DNA from: Leptasterias polaris
Lineage: Eukaryota > Echinodermata > Asteroidea > Forcipulatida > Asteriidae
Length of the DNA stretch: 64,000 nucleotides
Direction: 5' to 3'
Assembly: GCA_037783415.1 (NCBI GenBank)
Contig: JAZGTN010000192.1
Location: 1,612,001-1,676,000, forward strand
Position 1 is the stretch's first letter. Every line of letters starts with the position of its first letter. The notes under the pieces are model-generated. The model ran no database searches and had not been told where the DNA came from. It was given only the letters and a program-made list of their open reading frames with translations. Shown piece after piece: positions 1 to 12,500 of the stretch. The position numbers and the translations under genes were made by a program.

Positions 1-281
1 TTCGAGTCCCGGTCATGACGCTTGTGTCCTTGAGCAAGACACTTTGCTATAATTGCTTCTCTTCACCCAGGGGTATAAATGGGTACCTGCAAGGGTAGAG
101 GTTGATATTGTGTTTGAAAAAGCCTTCGGAGCGCCATCACGGCAGCCCGGGCTGTATACTCCCCAGGGAGCTGAGAAAGATTAAAGGAATGTTATTGGCC
201 CAATGACCAGGGCACTAATGTAAAGCGCATTGATACGTTATTGTGAAATGCGCTATATAAGAACTAGTTATTATTATTATT
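1..281 (+). repeat. tRNA-derived SINE, 5'-truncated by the window edge
   Basis: The window opens on a B-box-like TTCGAGTCCC, followed by a body with GAGCAAGACACTT and CACCCAGGGGTATAAATGGG and an (ATT)n tail. The same body recurs near 35.8 and 36.0 kb in + orientation and near 12.5 kb in - orientation. Repetition plus a Pol III-type box and a simple A/T tail define a SINE. The assignment to a tRNA-derived family is inference. Confidence 0.7.
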
Positions 282-339
282 TACACATTTGTTTTTCGCT
301 GGAAAAATAAACCATTTTGAATTGATTCTGAAGGATAAA

Positions 340-535
340 TGCAGAAGTTGTATGCTACATGCAGGCCTGGAATTAAATGTCAATGGCCTCCGTTGCCTTG
401 GTCTTGGTGTCCTTTCAAAAGTTTCCCATAGACTTCAAGATTTCCAATGGAAGTGCCCTTCGCAAAACGAAAACGGCCTTGCCCTCTCAAAGATTAAATT
501 CAAGGCCTGCCCCATAAAATGTTTCAGTACAAAAC
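340..535. repeat. Interspersed repeat, 'CTTTCAAAAGTTTCCCATAG' family, copy 1
   Basis: This stretch reads through CTTGGTCTTGGTG, a CCCTTTCAAAAGTTTCCC-like core and CTTGCCCTCTCAAAGATTAA. Near-identical text occurs at about 10.88-11.05 kb and 60.96-61.14 kb, with related sequence at about 3.95-4.09 kb. No coding potential is recognised. The small ORF here is a by-product of the repeat. Confidence 0.55.
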
Positions 536-1490
536 TCTAATTTTCCGCATCGATGTGTGCTTTTTTACTGTAGAAAATAATTACCTTGCCCTCTCAAGGA
601 TTGAAATTCCAGGCCTGTACATATGTATCTTTCCGTACATACTCTGCCTCACTATTACCCTTTAAACCAGTCCTGTGCCGTCTTCTTCAACCCTTTGGTT
701 GTCTTTTCCACCCGACTGATCTTGTTAGTGTCCTCTATAAATAGTCCACAAATGTTTCCTAGCGTAATAATACCGGGAAAGAATTTTGGGTAACGCGAGA
801 CCCATTTCCAATTTTGTAATAACATACCCCAGCTTAATATCAAACAGGCACCCCAACCTTTATAATTTACCGATTACCTACCTGTATTTCTTTCATACAA
901 AGAATCACTCTGTATTGTAGAGCACAAAATCTGTTGTGTTTAAACCTCTGTTGTGATCACTGTAGACTTAAAAAAAAACATCGCAGCACTGTTACACTAA
1001 GAATACATTTTCTGCTATTAGTTATCCCTCCCTTAAGCCGTCAGCGGATGCCGTAACCTACATATTCGGTTTGATGACTGGCGTTTTTCATTTGGTTGGC
1101 GAATATCATTTAACACTTGAGTCATCTACAAAAAATTAGGGGTGTTGTCTTTCATTTCTATCCCCTCAATGCTGTATTCTGCAGTCCGCAGTTTTGATAA
1201 TTTGTTGTAATCAAGACGAGTAAAAACAGGGGAAGACAGATAGAGTTGTTGAAGCGAATTGTGTTGAAATGTAAATTTGGTTAGCAATGTAGGTAATAAT
1301 AATATAATAATATATAGTCTTATATAGCACACATATCTCCAATAAGGTAATAAAGGTGTCTGAACAAACAAACTGTCTTTTTCAGACAGTTTTTTTAATT
1401 GTTCAAAGATATGAGACAATTTATGTAGCACCGTATTAGGGTTTACAAGGTGCTGATGGGCATTCAGCAGCCACTGCCAGAAACAGTATG
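536..1490. other. Non-coding, no recognised feature
   Basis: AT-rich DNA with stop codons in all frames beyond about 100 codons and no recognisable protein motif. Given the exons downstream it is most likely an intron of PDE2A. A few short ORFs look random. Confidence 0.5.
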
Positions 1491-1496
1491 CCCCAT

Positions 1497-3151
1497 GCCA
1501 ACTAGTTTACTTCTCTTACCCCAAGCAAAGCTTCAACCCAGGTCTGGTTTCCAACCCTGACCAACCAGTTTACTTCTCTTACACCAAGCAAAGCTTCAAC
1601 CCAGGTCTGGTTTCCCACCCTGACCAACTAGTTTACTTCTCTCACACCAAGCAAAGCTTCAACCCAGGTCTGGTTTCCAACCCTGACCAACTAGTTTACT
1701 TCTCTTACACCAAGCAAAGCTTCAACCCAGGTCTGGTTTCCCACCCTGCATGACCAACTATTTTACTTCTCTTACCTACTACACCATGCAAAGCTTCAAC
1801 CCAGGTCTGGTTTCCCACCCTGACCAACTAGTTTACCTCTCTTACACCAAGCAAAGCTTCAACCCAGGTCTGTTTCCCACCCTGACCAACTAGTTTACTT
1901 CTCTTACACCAAGCAAAGCTTCAACCCAGGTCTGGTTTCCCACCCTGACCAACTAGTTTACTTCTCTTACACCAAGCAAAGCTTCAACCCAGGTCTGGTT
2001 TCCCACCCTGACCAACTAGTTTACTTCTCTTACACCAAGCAAAGCTTCAACCCAGGTCTGGCTTCCCACCCTGACCAACTAGTTTACTTCTCTTACACCA
2101 AGCAAAGCTTCAACCCAGGTCTGGTTTCCCACCCTGACCAACTAGTTTACTTCTCTTACACCAAGCAAAGCTTCAACCCAGGTCTGGTTTCCCACCCTGA
2201 CCAACTAGTTTACTTCTCTTACACCAAACAAAGCTTCAACCCAGGTCTGGTTTCCCACCCTGACCAACTAGTTTACTTCTCTTACACCAAGCAAAGCTTC
2301 AACCCAGGTCTGGTTTTCCCACCCTGACCAACTAGTTTACTTCTCTTACACCAAGCAAAGCTTCAACCCAGGTCTGGTTTCCCACCCTGACCAACTAGTT
2401 TACTTCTCTTACACCAAGCAAAGCTTCAACCCAGGTCTGGTTTCCCACCCTGACCAACTAGTTTACTTCTCTCACACCAAGCAAAGCTTCAACCCAGGTC
2501 TGGTTTCCAACCCTGACCAACTAGTTTACTTCTCTTACACCAAGCAAAGCTTCAACCCAGGTCTGGTTTCCCACCCTGACCAACTAGTTTACTTCTCTTT
2601 TACCTACATACTACACCATGCAAAGCTTCAACCCAGGTCTGGTTTCCCACCCTGACCAACTAGTTTACTTCTCTTACACCAAGCAAAGCTTCAACCCAGG
2701 TCTGGTTTCCCACCCTGACCAACTATTTTACTTCTCTTACCTACTACACCATGCAAAGCTTCAACCCAGGTCTGGTTTCCCACCCTGGCCAACTAGTTTA
2801 CTTCTCTTACACCAAGCAAAGCTTCAACCCAGGTCTGGCTTCCCACCCTGACCAACTAGTTTACTTCTCTTACACCAAGCAAAGCTTCAACCCAGGTCTG
2901 GTTTCCCACCCTGACCAACTAGTTTACTTCTCTTACACCAAGCAAAGCTTCAACCCAGGTCTGGTATCCAACCCTGACCAACTAGTTTACTTCTCTTACA
3001 CCAAGCAAAGCTTCAACCCAGGTCTGGTTTCCCACCCTGACCAACTAGTTTACTTCTCTTACACCAAGCAAAGCTTCAACCCAGGTCTGGTTTCCCACCC
3101 TGACCAACTAGTTTACTTCCCTTACCTACTACACCATGCAAAGCTTCAACC
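1497..3151. repeat. 63-bp minisatellite, about 26 units
   Basis: Tandem units of 63 bp contain AAGCTTCAACCCAGGTCTGG and CTGACCAACTAGTTTACTTC. Most units are near-identical. Variants include CCAACCCTG for CCCACCCTG, and a longer junction CTACTACACCATGC near 1.78, 2.62, 2.75 and 3.13 kb. Because 63 is a multiple of 3 and one frame lacks stops, long stretches are open and encode a 21-residue repeat (QSFNPGLVSHPDQLVYFSYT plus K). Indels break that frame in the left half. The array ends about 230 bp before a PDE2A exon and is most simply intronic satellite. Confidence 0.95.
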
Positions 3152-3382
3152 TGTTATATGCTTATTTAATATTGGATTACAGTTTAGGATATGTTATAGG
3201 AAAGGAAACTAATGTTGAAGGAAAGTTGGTTCGTTGAATACTGTTTATTATAGAGTGTAAAATTACACGTAAACATGTTTTTTTCTTATATATGGAGGAA
3301 ATTAGCAAGCTGTCATGCTTTTTGCAAATTGCTGATGATTTTAGTTTTCGTTACAATTTTCTTTTTCTCTGATTGTCAACAG

Positions 3383-3513
3383 AAAAGCAAAACGGAACTA
3401 GAGAACAAAATGAGTCTGAAGATCCACTCGCTGCTCTGTGTGCCCGTCATCAACCACGCCAGGTCAAAGGTCGTCGCAGTGGCCTGTTGTATCAACAAAG
3501 TCGGAGCACCAAG
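3383..3513 (+). CDS. PDE2A: PDE2A exon: end of GAF-A, first visible exon
   Basis: Acceptor GATTGTCAACAG and donor GTAAAA; enters in phase 0 and leaves with two bases. It encodes a GAF-A strand-helix segment including [20 protein letters not shown] and INKVGAP, matching the LCVPVISRATDQVVALA region of vertebrate PDE2A. The codon split across the junction (AG|A) gives Arg. The 1.65-kb minisatellite lies just upstream. Confidence 0.9.
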
Positions 3514-6500
3514 GTAAAAATTCCTTCAAATTAATTTGGATCAGAATTATCATAAGATATTCAAAGCCTGATGTTGTGTTCTTGTTAAAGGGTGTGTACA
3601 ACATTGGTAATTGCCAAAGACCTGTATCCACACTTGATGTGACCTAACATATACATTTAAATAACAAACCTGTGAAAGTTTAAGCTCAATCGGTCTTCAG
3701 AGTCATGAGTAAACGGTGAAAAACCCCATTGTATGTTTTAACTTTTTTTTCAAACATCGGATTTTATCCTGCAGGATAAAGACTATTGTTTTACTCATTT
3801 CCTAAAAACCATGGCATTTCAAGCAAAACTATTTCAAAGGAAGTTCCCCACCATGACCATCTTTATACCATGTAAGTTATGTGCAAATCTGTGAAGATTT
3901 ATATGTTCAATCTTACCAATGTTGTACACACCCTTTAAGGGCAGAGCATGTTTTTCCTTGGTAAGGGGCACCTTCATGAGGAAAATGTAACTTTCTACGG
4001 GACCATTTCAAGGGGCACCAAGGCAATGACCAAGGGCAACGGAGGCAATTGCCTCTTTGAAGTGTCAGGCCTTGATGTTGGCCCTTGTTGAGACTATATA
4101 GTGGATGGAGCAGAAGAAACTGTTAATGAAGTTTTAACTCAGCAGTCACACCATCAAAGGGATAGCATGTCATTTGCAAATGAAGATAAACTCCAGTGGT
4201 GGGCCAGCCTTGCTATCATGGGCAGCTCGCCGTATTGATACCTCTAACCACTAACCCCTGGTAGGGATCATGTGCTGAAAAACAATGCTGATTATGCTTG
4301 TTAAAAACTTTCAAGCGCTTGTATGGCCCTTGTAGGGTGCTTACGCGTGTGTCAAAATGCAAATATTTTGATGAGATTCCAAAATAAAACAAAGAATCAT
4401 GTTTGTACATGGTCACCCTGAACTGCATACAGTTACATGTCAAAATTTCAAAGAAGAATGAGAGGGGAACAGTTGCTCTTTGGCTTGAGCTGGCACCATA
4501 CTTTAGCGGGCGCTGAGACTGGACTAGCAACAGGCCTAATTAAAATTTGCTATACTGGAACATTTTAATTAACTAATACCAGGTGTTATGAGCGAGTAGC
4601 GCGTGCTGGGAAAAAAATGGTGTGGGGAGATCGATCACCCCTGGGAACAAAGTTGGTGGTGAGCAAATAACACCCCCCCCCCCCCCCATTTGAGTTTCGT
4701 GTTTAATGTTTAGTTGTCAACTTTGGGAAAACACTCATTTTGCCACCAACCCTTAAAACATAAACATGACACTCGCCTGTGAAAACCTTTATACGAAATA
4801 GGCTCAAGGTTTCTGACACCAACGGTTCAGCTTTATATTAAACCCATGTCTGGGTTCCCTGTTTATCCACTCACTGTTACTGGTGTTACTCCTTGTATCC
4901 TTTAAAGGGACCTGACTAAGTCATTTTGAAGGACCCTGCCTCTTTAAAAGAATTGTCAAATTATAGATGATTATCCCAGAATCTGAGAACCATCTTCACA
5001 TGTTGTTTGTTTATGTCAAATTGGCCATGAACTTAGGGTTTTTTTTTCAATAGATATAGCTGTATGTACTTATACAGTATGGATACAGCGTCTGTTTAAT
5101 TGTATTGATTTGTGTGTGTGTGGTTGTTTTCGTCCGCAAGGTATCCAGTTAGCCCGACAAAGCCCTATGTACAATCTCATTTACTCCAAGCCCCTGAACA
5201 TGAAAGTAATCTAAAATTGGTTCTAAATTAATCAATGAGTAAGAGCCTGTATTTTTTCTAATAATTTATTTCTTCTTCCTAAGACGAGATGATAAAAAAA
5301 ATAAAAATAAAAAATAAAAAAGGGGGGAAATAAAAAGTCTGATCAACGAAGTGAAATTAATTTCAGCCAGGATCTAATCCAATCAAATGCCAATTTTCTG
5401 GTTGATTGGCTTGCTTCGCAGCGTTCCAGCTCTTCGACTGCTGTTTCAGCCAAGTGGAAAGATTAGGAAAACAAACCGAAGAAACACATCTATTTTGTTT
5501 AAGAGAGAGAGAGAAAGAATGTATTTGCTTGTTTGTAAGAACATTGTTGTCCATGGATGGGGTCAGGGGCTGGAAGACACATTGTGTGCACAGCTCTTTC
5601 GAAGATAATTTGTTTTAATAGATGTTCAATTTGCATCTTGGATAAATAATACTATTTGGTTTTACACCCTCACACTGCATATGTGTCAAGAAATGAATAC
5701 TCAGTACTTTCCCGAGTCTTTGTCACAAAAAACACAAGCGCCTAGGTTGGGATTCGAACCCAGGACCTTTGCCATTCTAGAGCAGATGTCTTACCAACTA
5801 GACCATCGAGATTGTTGAGTAATGTGCATGTGGATTTTTTTTTCACAGGACTCGGGGGGTGGGGGGAAGTACTGAGTATACAGTGCTTTACACACATACA
5901 TGTAGGTGTACATGTATGGGTAAAACTTTATTATGTATGACTTAATTGTGTACTTGTTCATAGAAATGTGGTTCTTTGGTTAGGTTAGGGGTTAACAAGC
6001 ACAAAGTGTGCACAGGTCTTTTGAAGATGATTGGTTCACTTGTGCACAGGTCTTCCTTACTAACAATGTGGCTCTTAGGTTAGGTTAGGGGTTAACAAGC
6101 ACAAAGTGTGCACAGGTCTTTTGAAGATGATTGGTTCACTTGTGCACAGGTCTTCCTTACTAACAATGTGGCTCTTAGGTTAGGTTAGGGGTTAACAAGC
6201 ACAAAGTGTGCACAGGTCTTTTGAAGATGATTGGTTCACTTGTGCACAGGTCTTCCTTACTAACAATGTGGCTCTTAGGTTAGGTTAGGGGTTAACAAGC
6301 ACAAAGTGTGCACAGGTCTTTTGAAGATGATTGGTTCACGTGTGCACAGGTCTTCCTTACTAACAATGTGGCTCTTAGGTTAGGTCAGGGGTTTTAACAA
6401 GCGCAAAAACAGCGCACATGTCTTTTGAAGATGATTTCAGGTTTTACTTGTTCATAGTAGCAATGTGGCTCTTTGGTTATAGGTCAAGGGTTAACAATTT

Positions 6501-9500
6501 CACGGCTCTGCTGCTTACCATGGAATTCTCATAGAAACAAAAATCCACAAGCATCTCGGTTGGGATTCGAACCCAGGACCTTTGCCATTCCAGAGCAGAT
6601 GTCTTACCAACACTAGACCATCGAGATTGCTGAGTAATGTGCGTGTGGAATTTTTTCGCAGGACATAGAAACACATGCTTTTATAGGGAACTGTAGTGTA
6701 AGCGCAGAATTCTGTGGCCAATGTGTATTTAGTCAGTTACTTCCATTGCCAAGATTTTTTTTTTTGCCATGGTAGTCGCTGTTGCAAATTGTTGCATATT
6801 GTTGCATACGATTTGACTATCTGAGGAGGGGAATAAACACTATCTAATCTGACGTGATGTTTTCCATCTGCGATGCATGTCGGCGTTTGTAGCTGAGAGC
6901 CAACCCCCCTGCGCATTATGTTACAATCAAATGGTGTATTCTAAGCCACTCCACCAAAGTCAACACATTCCTCATGTCTCCGTCGTTCTACGTGACCGAT
7001 TTGCACTCAGACATGACTGCCGAGGCCTTGAGTCTGCTGAACCAAGTCAACACACTGGAGTGTACGGCATACAGCGAGGGAGGGGAAATTACGGGAAAAA
7101 GAGTTGTTTTTAAATGCCAAGTGTAGGCACACACACAGGGGGATAATCGAAAAAACCCACTGTGAGCGGATTGTACAACCAAAGAAGATAATCTAAGGGT
7201 AGCCGTGGTAAGGTCGTACACTACAATGGAGACGAACGGTAGGCTCGCTCAGCAAGACGTACCTCCGAATCTAAACTCTGCTATCCTGTTCGTAAGCGTG
7301 ACGCGATTCCGATGCCTACTTCACTAAATTGGCTTCACCGATTACAAGTAGCCCTCAGAAAACACATTGAGATTGTATTTCTTTAAGGATTTATGTTCGG
7401 GGGAAAAACTAAACAGCCTCTGGGCTTACCTTTCTCAATTTTTTAATATTTTTTTTGCAGAGACTTGAGGTCAGAGTTATCAGTTTCTATTATTGCAAAA
7501 AAAATTGCCTTTTGACAATAAAACATGTGATTTTTTTTTTTTTAACTACCTTCAAACGTGTGCCAGCCGGAAGTAGCGGAAACTTTGCACTTGCAGCAAA
7601 TGCATGCGGGTTTGATGTGTTGACATAACCAACGGGGGATGGCAATGTGACTTCTGACATCACACGTTTACAATAGAGCTGGAGCGTGGCACAAAGTGTG
7701 TACACAGCTCAATCAATATACCTTGCATTTTTGTTGACGATTACCGTGTGGTTTTTAAAATGAACATGTGACCTGGAGATAGCAAGCATATCCTTAGAAA
7801 TTTTTAGCAATTTATTTTGATATTATTGAATTTTTTTATGGAGAAACAAGATTAATAATTCCTTAATGAACTGTGTAATATCTTGCATGCTATAAAATAA
7901 CCTAGAATTCTCACATTGTTTTGTATTCCCATTGCATTATTCACCTCAATCGATATTCTTGCTTAGCATAAACAGGTTACCACCCAAATTATCCTGTAAT
8001 GTAGACAGTTTGTGACTGGTCCCCTGCTAAAAAAATTTCAGCTCAGCAGACAAATTTGCTCAGCGCCATTAACTGCTCAACAGCTTTTATGGACATGAGA
8101 TTCAGAGGTCCGTGAAATTAACGTTGAATGAAAGAAAAATGTTCATTCATCCGTACAGTACAGCGCCCACATCAGCAGTGTCATCTGGTCATTTACTTTA
8201 ATGTCCTCAGCCTTGGATTACAGTGTGATTAGCCCGTGCTATTGTAGGCTAATCAGCAGCTTAAAGCCAAACATAAATCCCGTTTGAAATTCATGCGTGC
8301 TGAGTCATTGAATCAATCAAATCCCCCCCCCTGTTATTCTGAACTCATCGAGTGTTTTCACTAGTAATACTAGGTCGTGTTTCTAGGTTAACGCAATTAC
8401 AGCTGCATTTAGGCCCCTTGCCAGCACCGATTGGTATTTAATCACCCCCAATGCAGATGCGACATACATTCAGGTTTTGGCGCAAATGACAAACGTGTCA
8501 GGCAGAGTGACGAGCGTGATCATTTATTACCATCTTCCATTCCGGTAGGAGTAGTTTATTTCCACGGTTCTCTCGTTAGTGGTTCCGATACACCCGGCAT
8601 GTGCAGTATTAATTCAACCGTTGATGGTGTTGCCTTGTTACTCTTGGTTTTGTGTGGTTTTTTTTTTGCTGAGTCAGATTTTTTATTGAAGAAATTAATC
8701 CGTTAGACAGACCATTCATTAGTGTATAATCATCACATTACGCCCAGGCATGACAGGATATTTTATTCAATTTTTTTTTCCCCCAGTAAAAACGCCCCCA
8801 AAAATAATACAAAACAGTGGAACTTTAGTTTTGTTTTTATAACATAGATACTAGGTTAACATTGGGAAAGGTCAAAATAGGAAAACAAATTGTTACTTTG
8901 ACCTTTTGGGTTGAGTAGAATGAGGCCAAATCATGCAGCTATTTGTAGCCGCTATGGGCGTTTTGGTTCAAGCCACTTGCAGCCACTATGGTCTGTAAAG
9001 GGTTTCAGTGGTTTAAAGGCAGGGTGTAGTTTTGGTAGTTGTCAAAAACCAGTATCACTTGGTGTATCCCAGCTAGCAATGCATAAAATAACAAACCTGT
9101 GAACGTTTGGGCTCAGTTGGTCATTGAAGTTGCAAGAAAATAATGAAAGAAAGAAAGATAAAAAAAACCTTGTTGCACAGAATTGTGTGCTTTCAGATGC
9201 CTTTCTCAGATTCAAATTTTATGGAAACTTCCAGATTTCTCTAAAACTACATTACTTCAAAGGGGGTTGTTTGTAACAATGTTTTATATTACCAACAGCT
9301 CTCCAGTGCTCTTTACTAAGTAAGTTTATAACCAAGTAAGTTTTTGGTCATTAATAATTCTTTTAGTAATTACCAGAGGTATAGACCATGTTACCTTTGT
9401 TTACAGAGTGGTGACCTTGTACATTCTAAAGCGTTTCCTGCTGGGCAAGATACTAGACAGGCTATATGGGAAAATTTACATTTTGTGTCATAATTCTCAC

Positions 9501-12500
9501 ATAAATTCAAAATTTACAAAAGCAACAGCCGTACAGCTTTTGAGATGTCCCCCCTTTCTTCATATCAAAAGTTGAGAAAAATCAGACAGTGCAATCTCCA
9601 TAAAACATAAGATGTGTTGTTTTCTTCCATTGAGCTGTGTACAAACTGTGCCTGCAGGAAGTCCAGGCTCTGTGGCTCTTTTGTAAACATGTGATGTCAC
9701 AGGTCACATGGTCTATAACTCTCCCTTTGCAATGTCCATTTAAAGAGACGGTACACTTTTGTTCTTCATAATAGAAAAATTTCATCTCATGCATCATAAA
9801 AACAACTTGTACAAATTTTAGTTGAAATAAGCACGCTTATTTTTTAGTAAAAACTGTATAGCATTGAGATGTTTTATCGATCAACCTTAACATTAAGCAG
9901 CTCGGATGTCACCTACCCAGAGCAGCACAGTGCAGACTAAATAGATGCCTTTACTAGTCATGGTCGATGCTGGGCAGACGTGTTTCCGGCTGGGCATGAT
10001 TGCTAGTCCAGCTTCTAAATGTGGAGCTGCCCTCCAAGCGGCTACCACATCACCAGTGACTGCCTACTCCACAACTGTCCCCTAAAAACCTTAAATAAAT
10101 AAATAGTAGACGATCCAGCTACACAATCGCTTATTAACACACAGTTTGTTGTAAGACTTACTTATTTTTTATATTACATATCCAACAGCACAATTAGTGG
10201 CAATAACAGGAAGAATAGGAAACAAGAAGAAATGTTCATTTTTAGGTGTAGGAGGAAAACCTCAAATAGGGGAAAACCCACGCAATCAGGTAGGAACTGA
10301 AAACCCAATCCACATGTAAGTCTCTGGTCTGAGGGGGAATTCGAACTGGGGTCCACAGAGGTGAAAGGCAGGGAAAGAAACCACTGAACCAACCTGATCC
10401 CCAAACGGATATACATGTAATATTTTGTCACAATTAAGGCATGTTCCCTGTCTCCTATAGCACTACTGATTACTGATAGTCACAACTCAGATTCAAATGT
10501 TTGGGGTGAAAAATTATCCAAACTATTACTTCGAAGGGAATCATTTCTCAAAATAGTTTATACTATCAACAGCTGCAGTGTTTCTCACCAAGCAAGTTTT
10601 GATGGTCATTAACTTTTGGAGTATTTACCACAGTATGACCCTACCTTTAATGGATGGACATGGATGAAGATTTAATTTGCCGAAACTTTTGTTTTAGATT
10701 CACACAGGATGATGAGGAGGTCGTCAGGCACTGTTTCCGGTACACCGTGCCGGTACTAACAAGCGTCATAGCACTGCAGAAAGAGAGACAACTGAAGCAA
10801 GAAACACAGGTAGGATTGCTTTGCTACTTCAGCTCAACGCCTTGTGGGTCAGGGCATGTTTTTTGAATTTGTTATATTGGAAGGTTTGGAATTATACGGC
10901 GGCCATGAAGGTCGTGACCTCTGTTGCCCTGGTCTTGGCCTTGGTGCCCCTTCAAAAGTTTCCCATAGACTTTAGGATTTTCCAATGGAGGCACCCTTTG
11001 CAATATGAAAATGGCCTTGCCCTCACAAAGCTTAAATTCCAGACCCGTATTGGTTTATTAAAATTACTGCCGTACAGCGGCCAAGAAGTTGAAAAATACA
11101 GTTTACAATCATTGAAAAGAAAAAGAATAAGAAAGCACGATAATAAACAGACAAACCAGTTACATTCTAAAATGAAGCCAGAGTGCCGCGATCAGAGACT
11201 CCAAAATTAAAAAAATTAGCCTGTCCTTCAAGTTAATTGAATTAAAAATACATTAGTGTCCACCCTTGATGCTGATCTTACTTCATAAGGCCAATTTTGT
11301 CCACAGCAACAAGACAGTTTTCTTCCCCCTGCAATGGGAGGAAAAGGTTTCTTAAGTCAAGCACTTAGGTTAATTAGAAGGTGCCCCAAAACCAGACGGA
11401 CAAAGATGGACGTTGCCAAATAATTATGTTTTTCTGTAAAGGGACCTTGTAGGGAGAGAAAAGGGTTTTGTTGTACCTTATTACATTCATAGAACCTTAA
11501 GAATTTGAATTTGAATTTAAATTGGGAGACGGAATGGACCTGGTGAAACAAAAAAATTACATTTGTTGAAGTTAGCGGCCGTTTTAAATTCCACAAAGAA
11601 TCTAATTTAGCATGATGTCAATCGCTTTGATAATTCTTATGTGCTTTCAGTAGCTAGTCAAGGATGTGCGTAATTCCTTACCGTTTTCACAAGGTGACAA
11701 ATCTGACAAAAAGAGTGGGGGAATTATTTTTGTATACACAATCTCAACATATTCTTTGCTGTTAGCGTTTTGACCCGAAAGTTTCATGACCTGAAATCGA
11801 ATAGTTTCAAAATAATTATAATTACTGTGACCTGCGAATCACTACATTTTCAGTTTTGGTGTTTTCACGAAATGATTTACATCATAAAATGTAGCGCCAG
11901 CAGGGTACCAAATATGCACAATATGGCTTTTGCGTTTTCCCAAGTGACAAATTCTGTGACCTATTTAAATTTAATTTGGGGTTGAGTGAAGAAAAATTGA
12001 CTAGAGCAAGATTTGAACCTGCAACCTTCGGCTTCACGTTCAAGCGCTCTACCTACTGAGCTATCTAGCCCTATGATGTTTGTCAATATCTTTCTTCGGC
12101 GGTACCAGTCAGAAGCCGTGCAGCTAACTGCTGTCTATACAACCTGGGAAGCTGCAGCAGAGGGATCATCTCAAGGGGATGTGACTTTTTATTTCAAGTT
12201 TTACGTAATAAACCACAAGCACAACTGACTCGGTAAATACTAAAATTAAAAATTACCCAGTCAGTTTCCCTTGTGGTTTATTACTTGCTATTTAAATTGA
12301 GTGTTTTCAATAGTAAGTGACGAATCCCTAGAAATATTATTTTGTATAGAGCGCTCCTCAGGCAGGTCTCATTTTTTTCCATTTTCACAAATAAGTTTAG
12401 AAATTTAAATACTCATAAAAGAAATGTTGCCAGAATAGATAAATATCGCTTTACATGTGTGTCCTATCCACAGGAAGAAACAACGGTGGTTAGTTGTCTT

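Noticed and set aside
1497..3151. CRISPR-like array
   Set aside because: The repeats are contiguous 63-bp units with no unique spacers, in a eukaryotic intron-bearing context.
2618..3212. Open frames encoding a 21-residue repeat protein
   Set aside because: They are translations of the 63-bp minisatellite. The frame is broken by indels in other units and nothing links it to a start, splice sites or a known repeat protein.
5741..5810. Possible tRNA gene on the - strand
   Set aside because: The B box is perfect, but the anticodon arm does not pair well and a second copy lies at 6.55 kb inside the same repeat, so it is SINE-like.
5981..6400. Interstitial telomere repeat (TTAGGTTAGGTTAGGGG)
   Set aside because: Only one to three imperfect hexamers occur per 100-bp unit, so this is a feature of the tandem unit rather than a telomeric tract.
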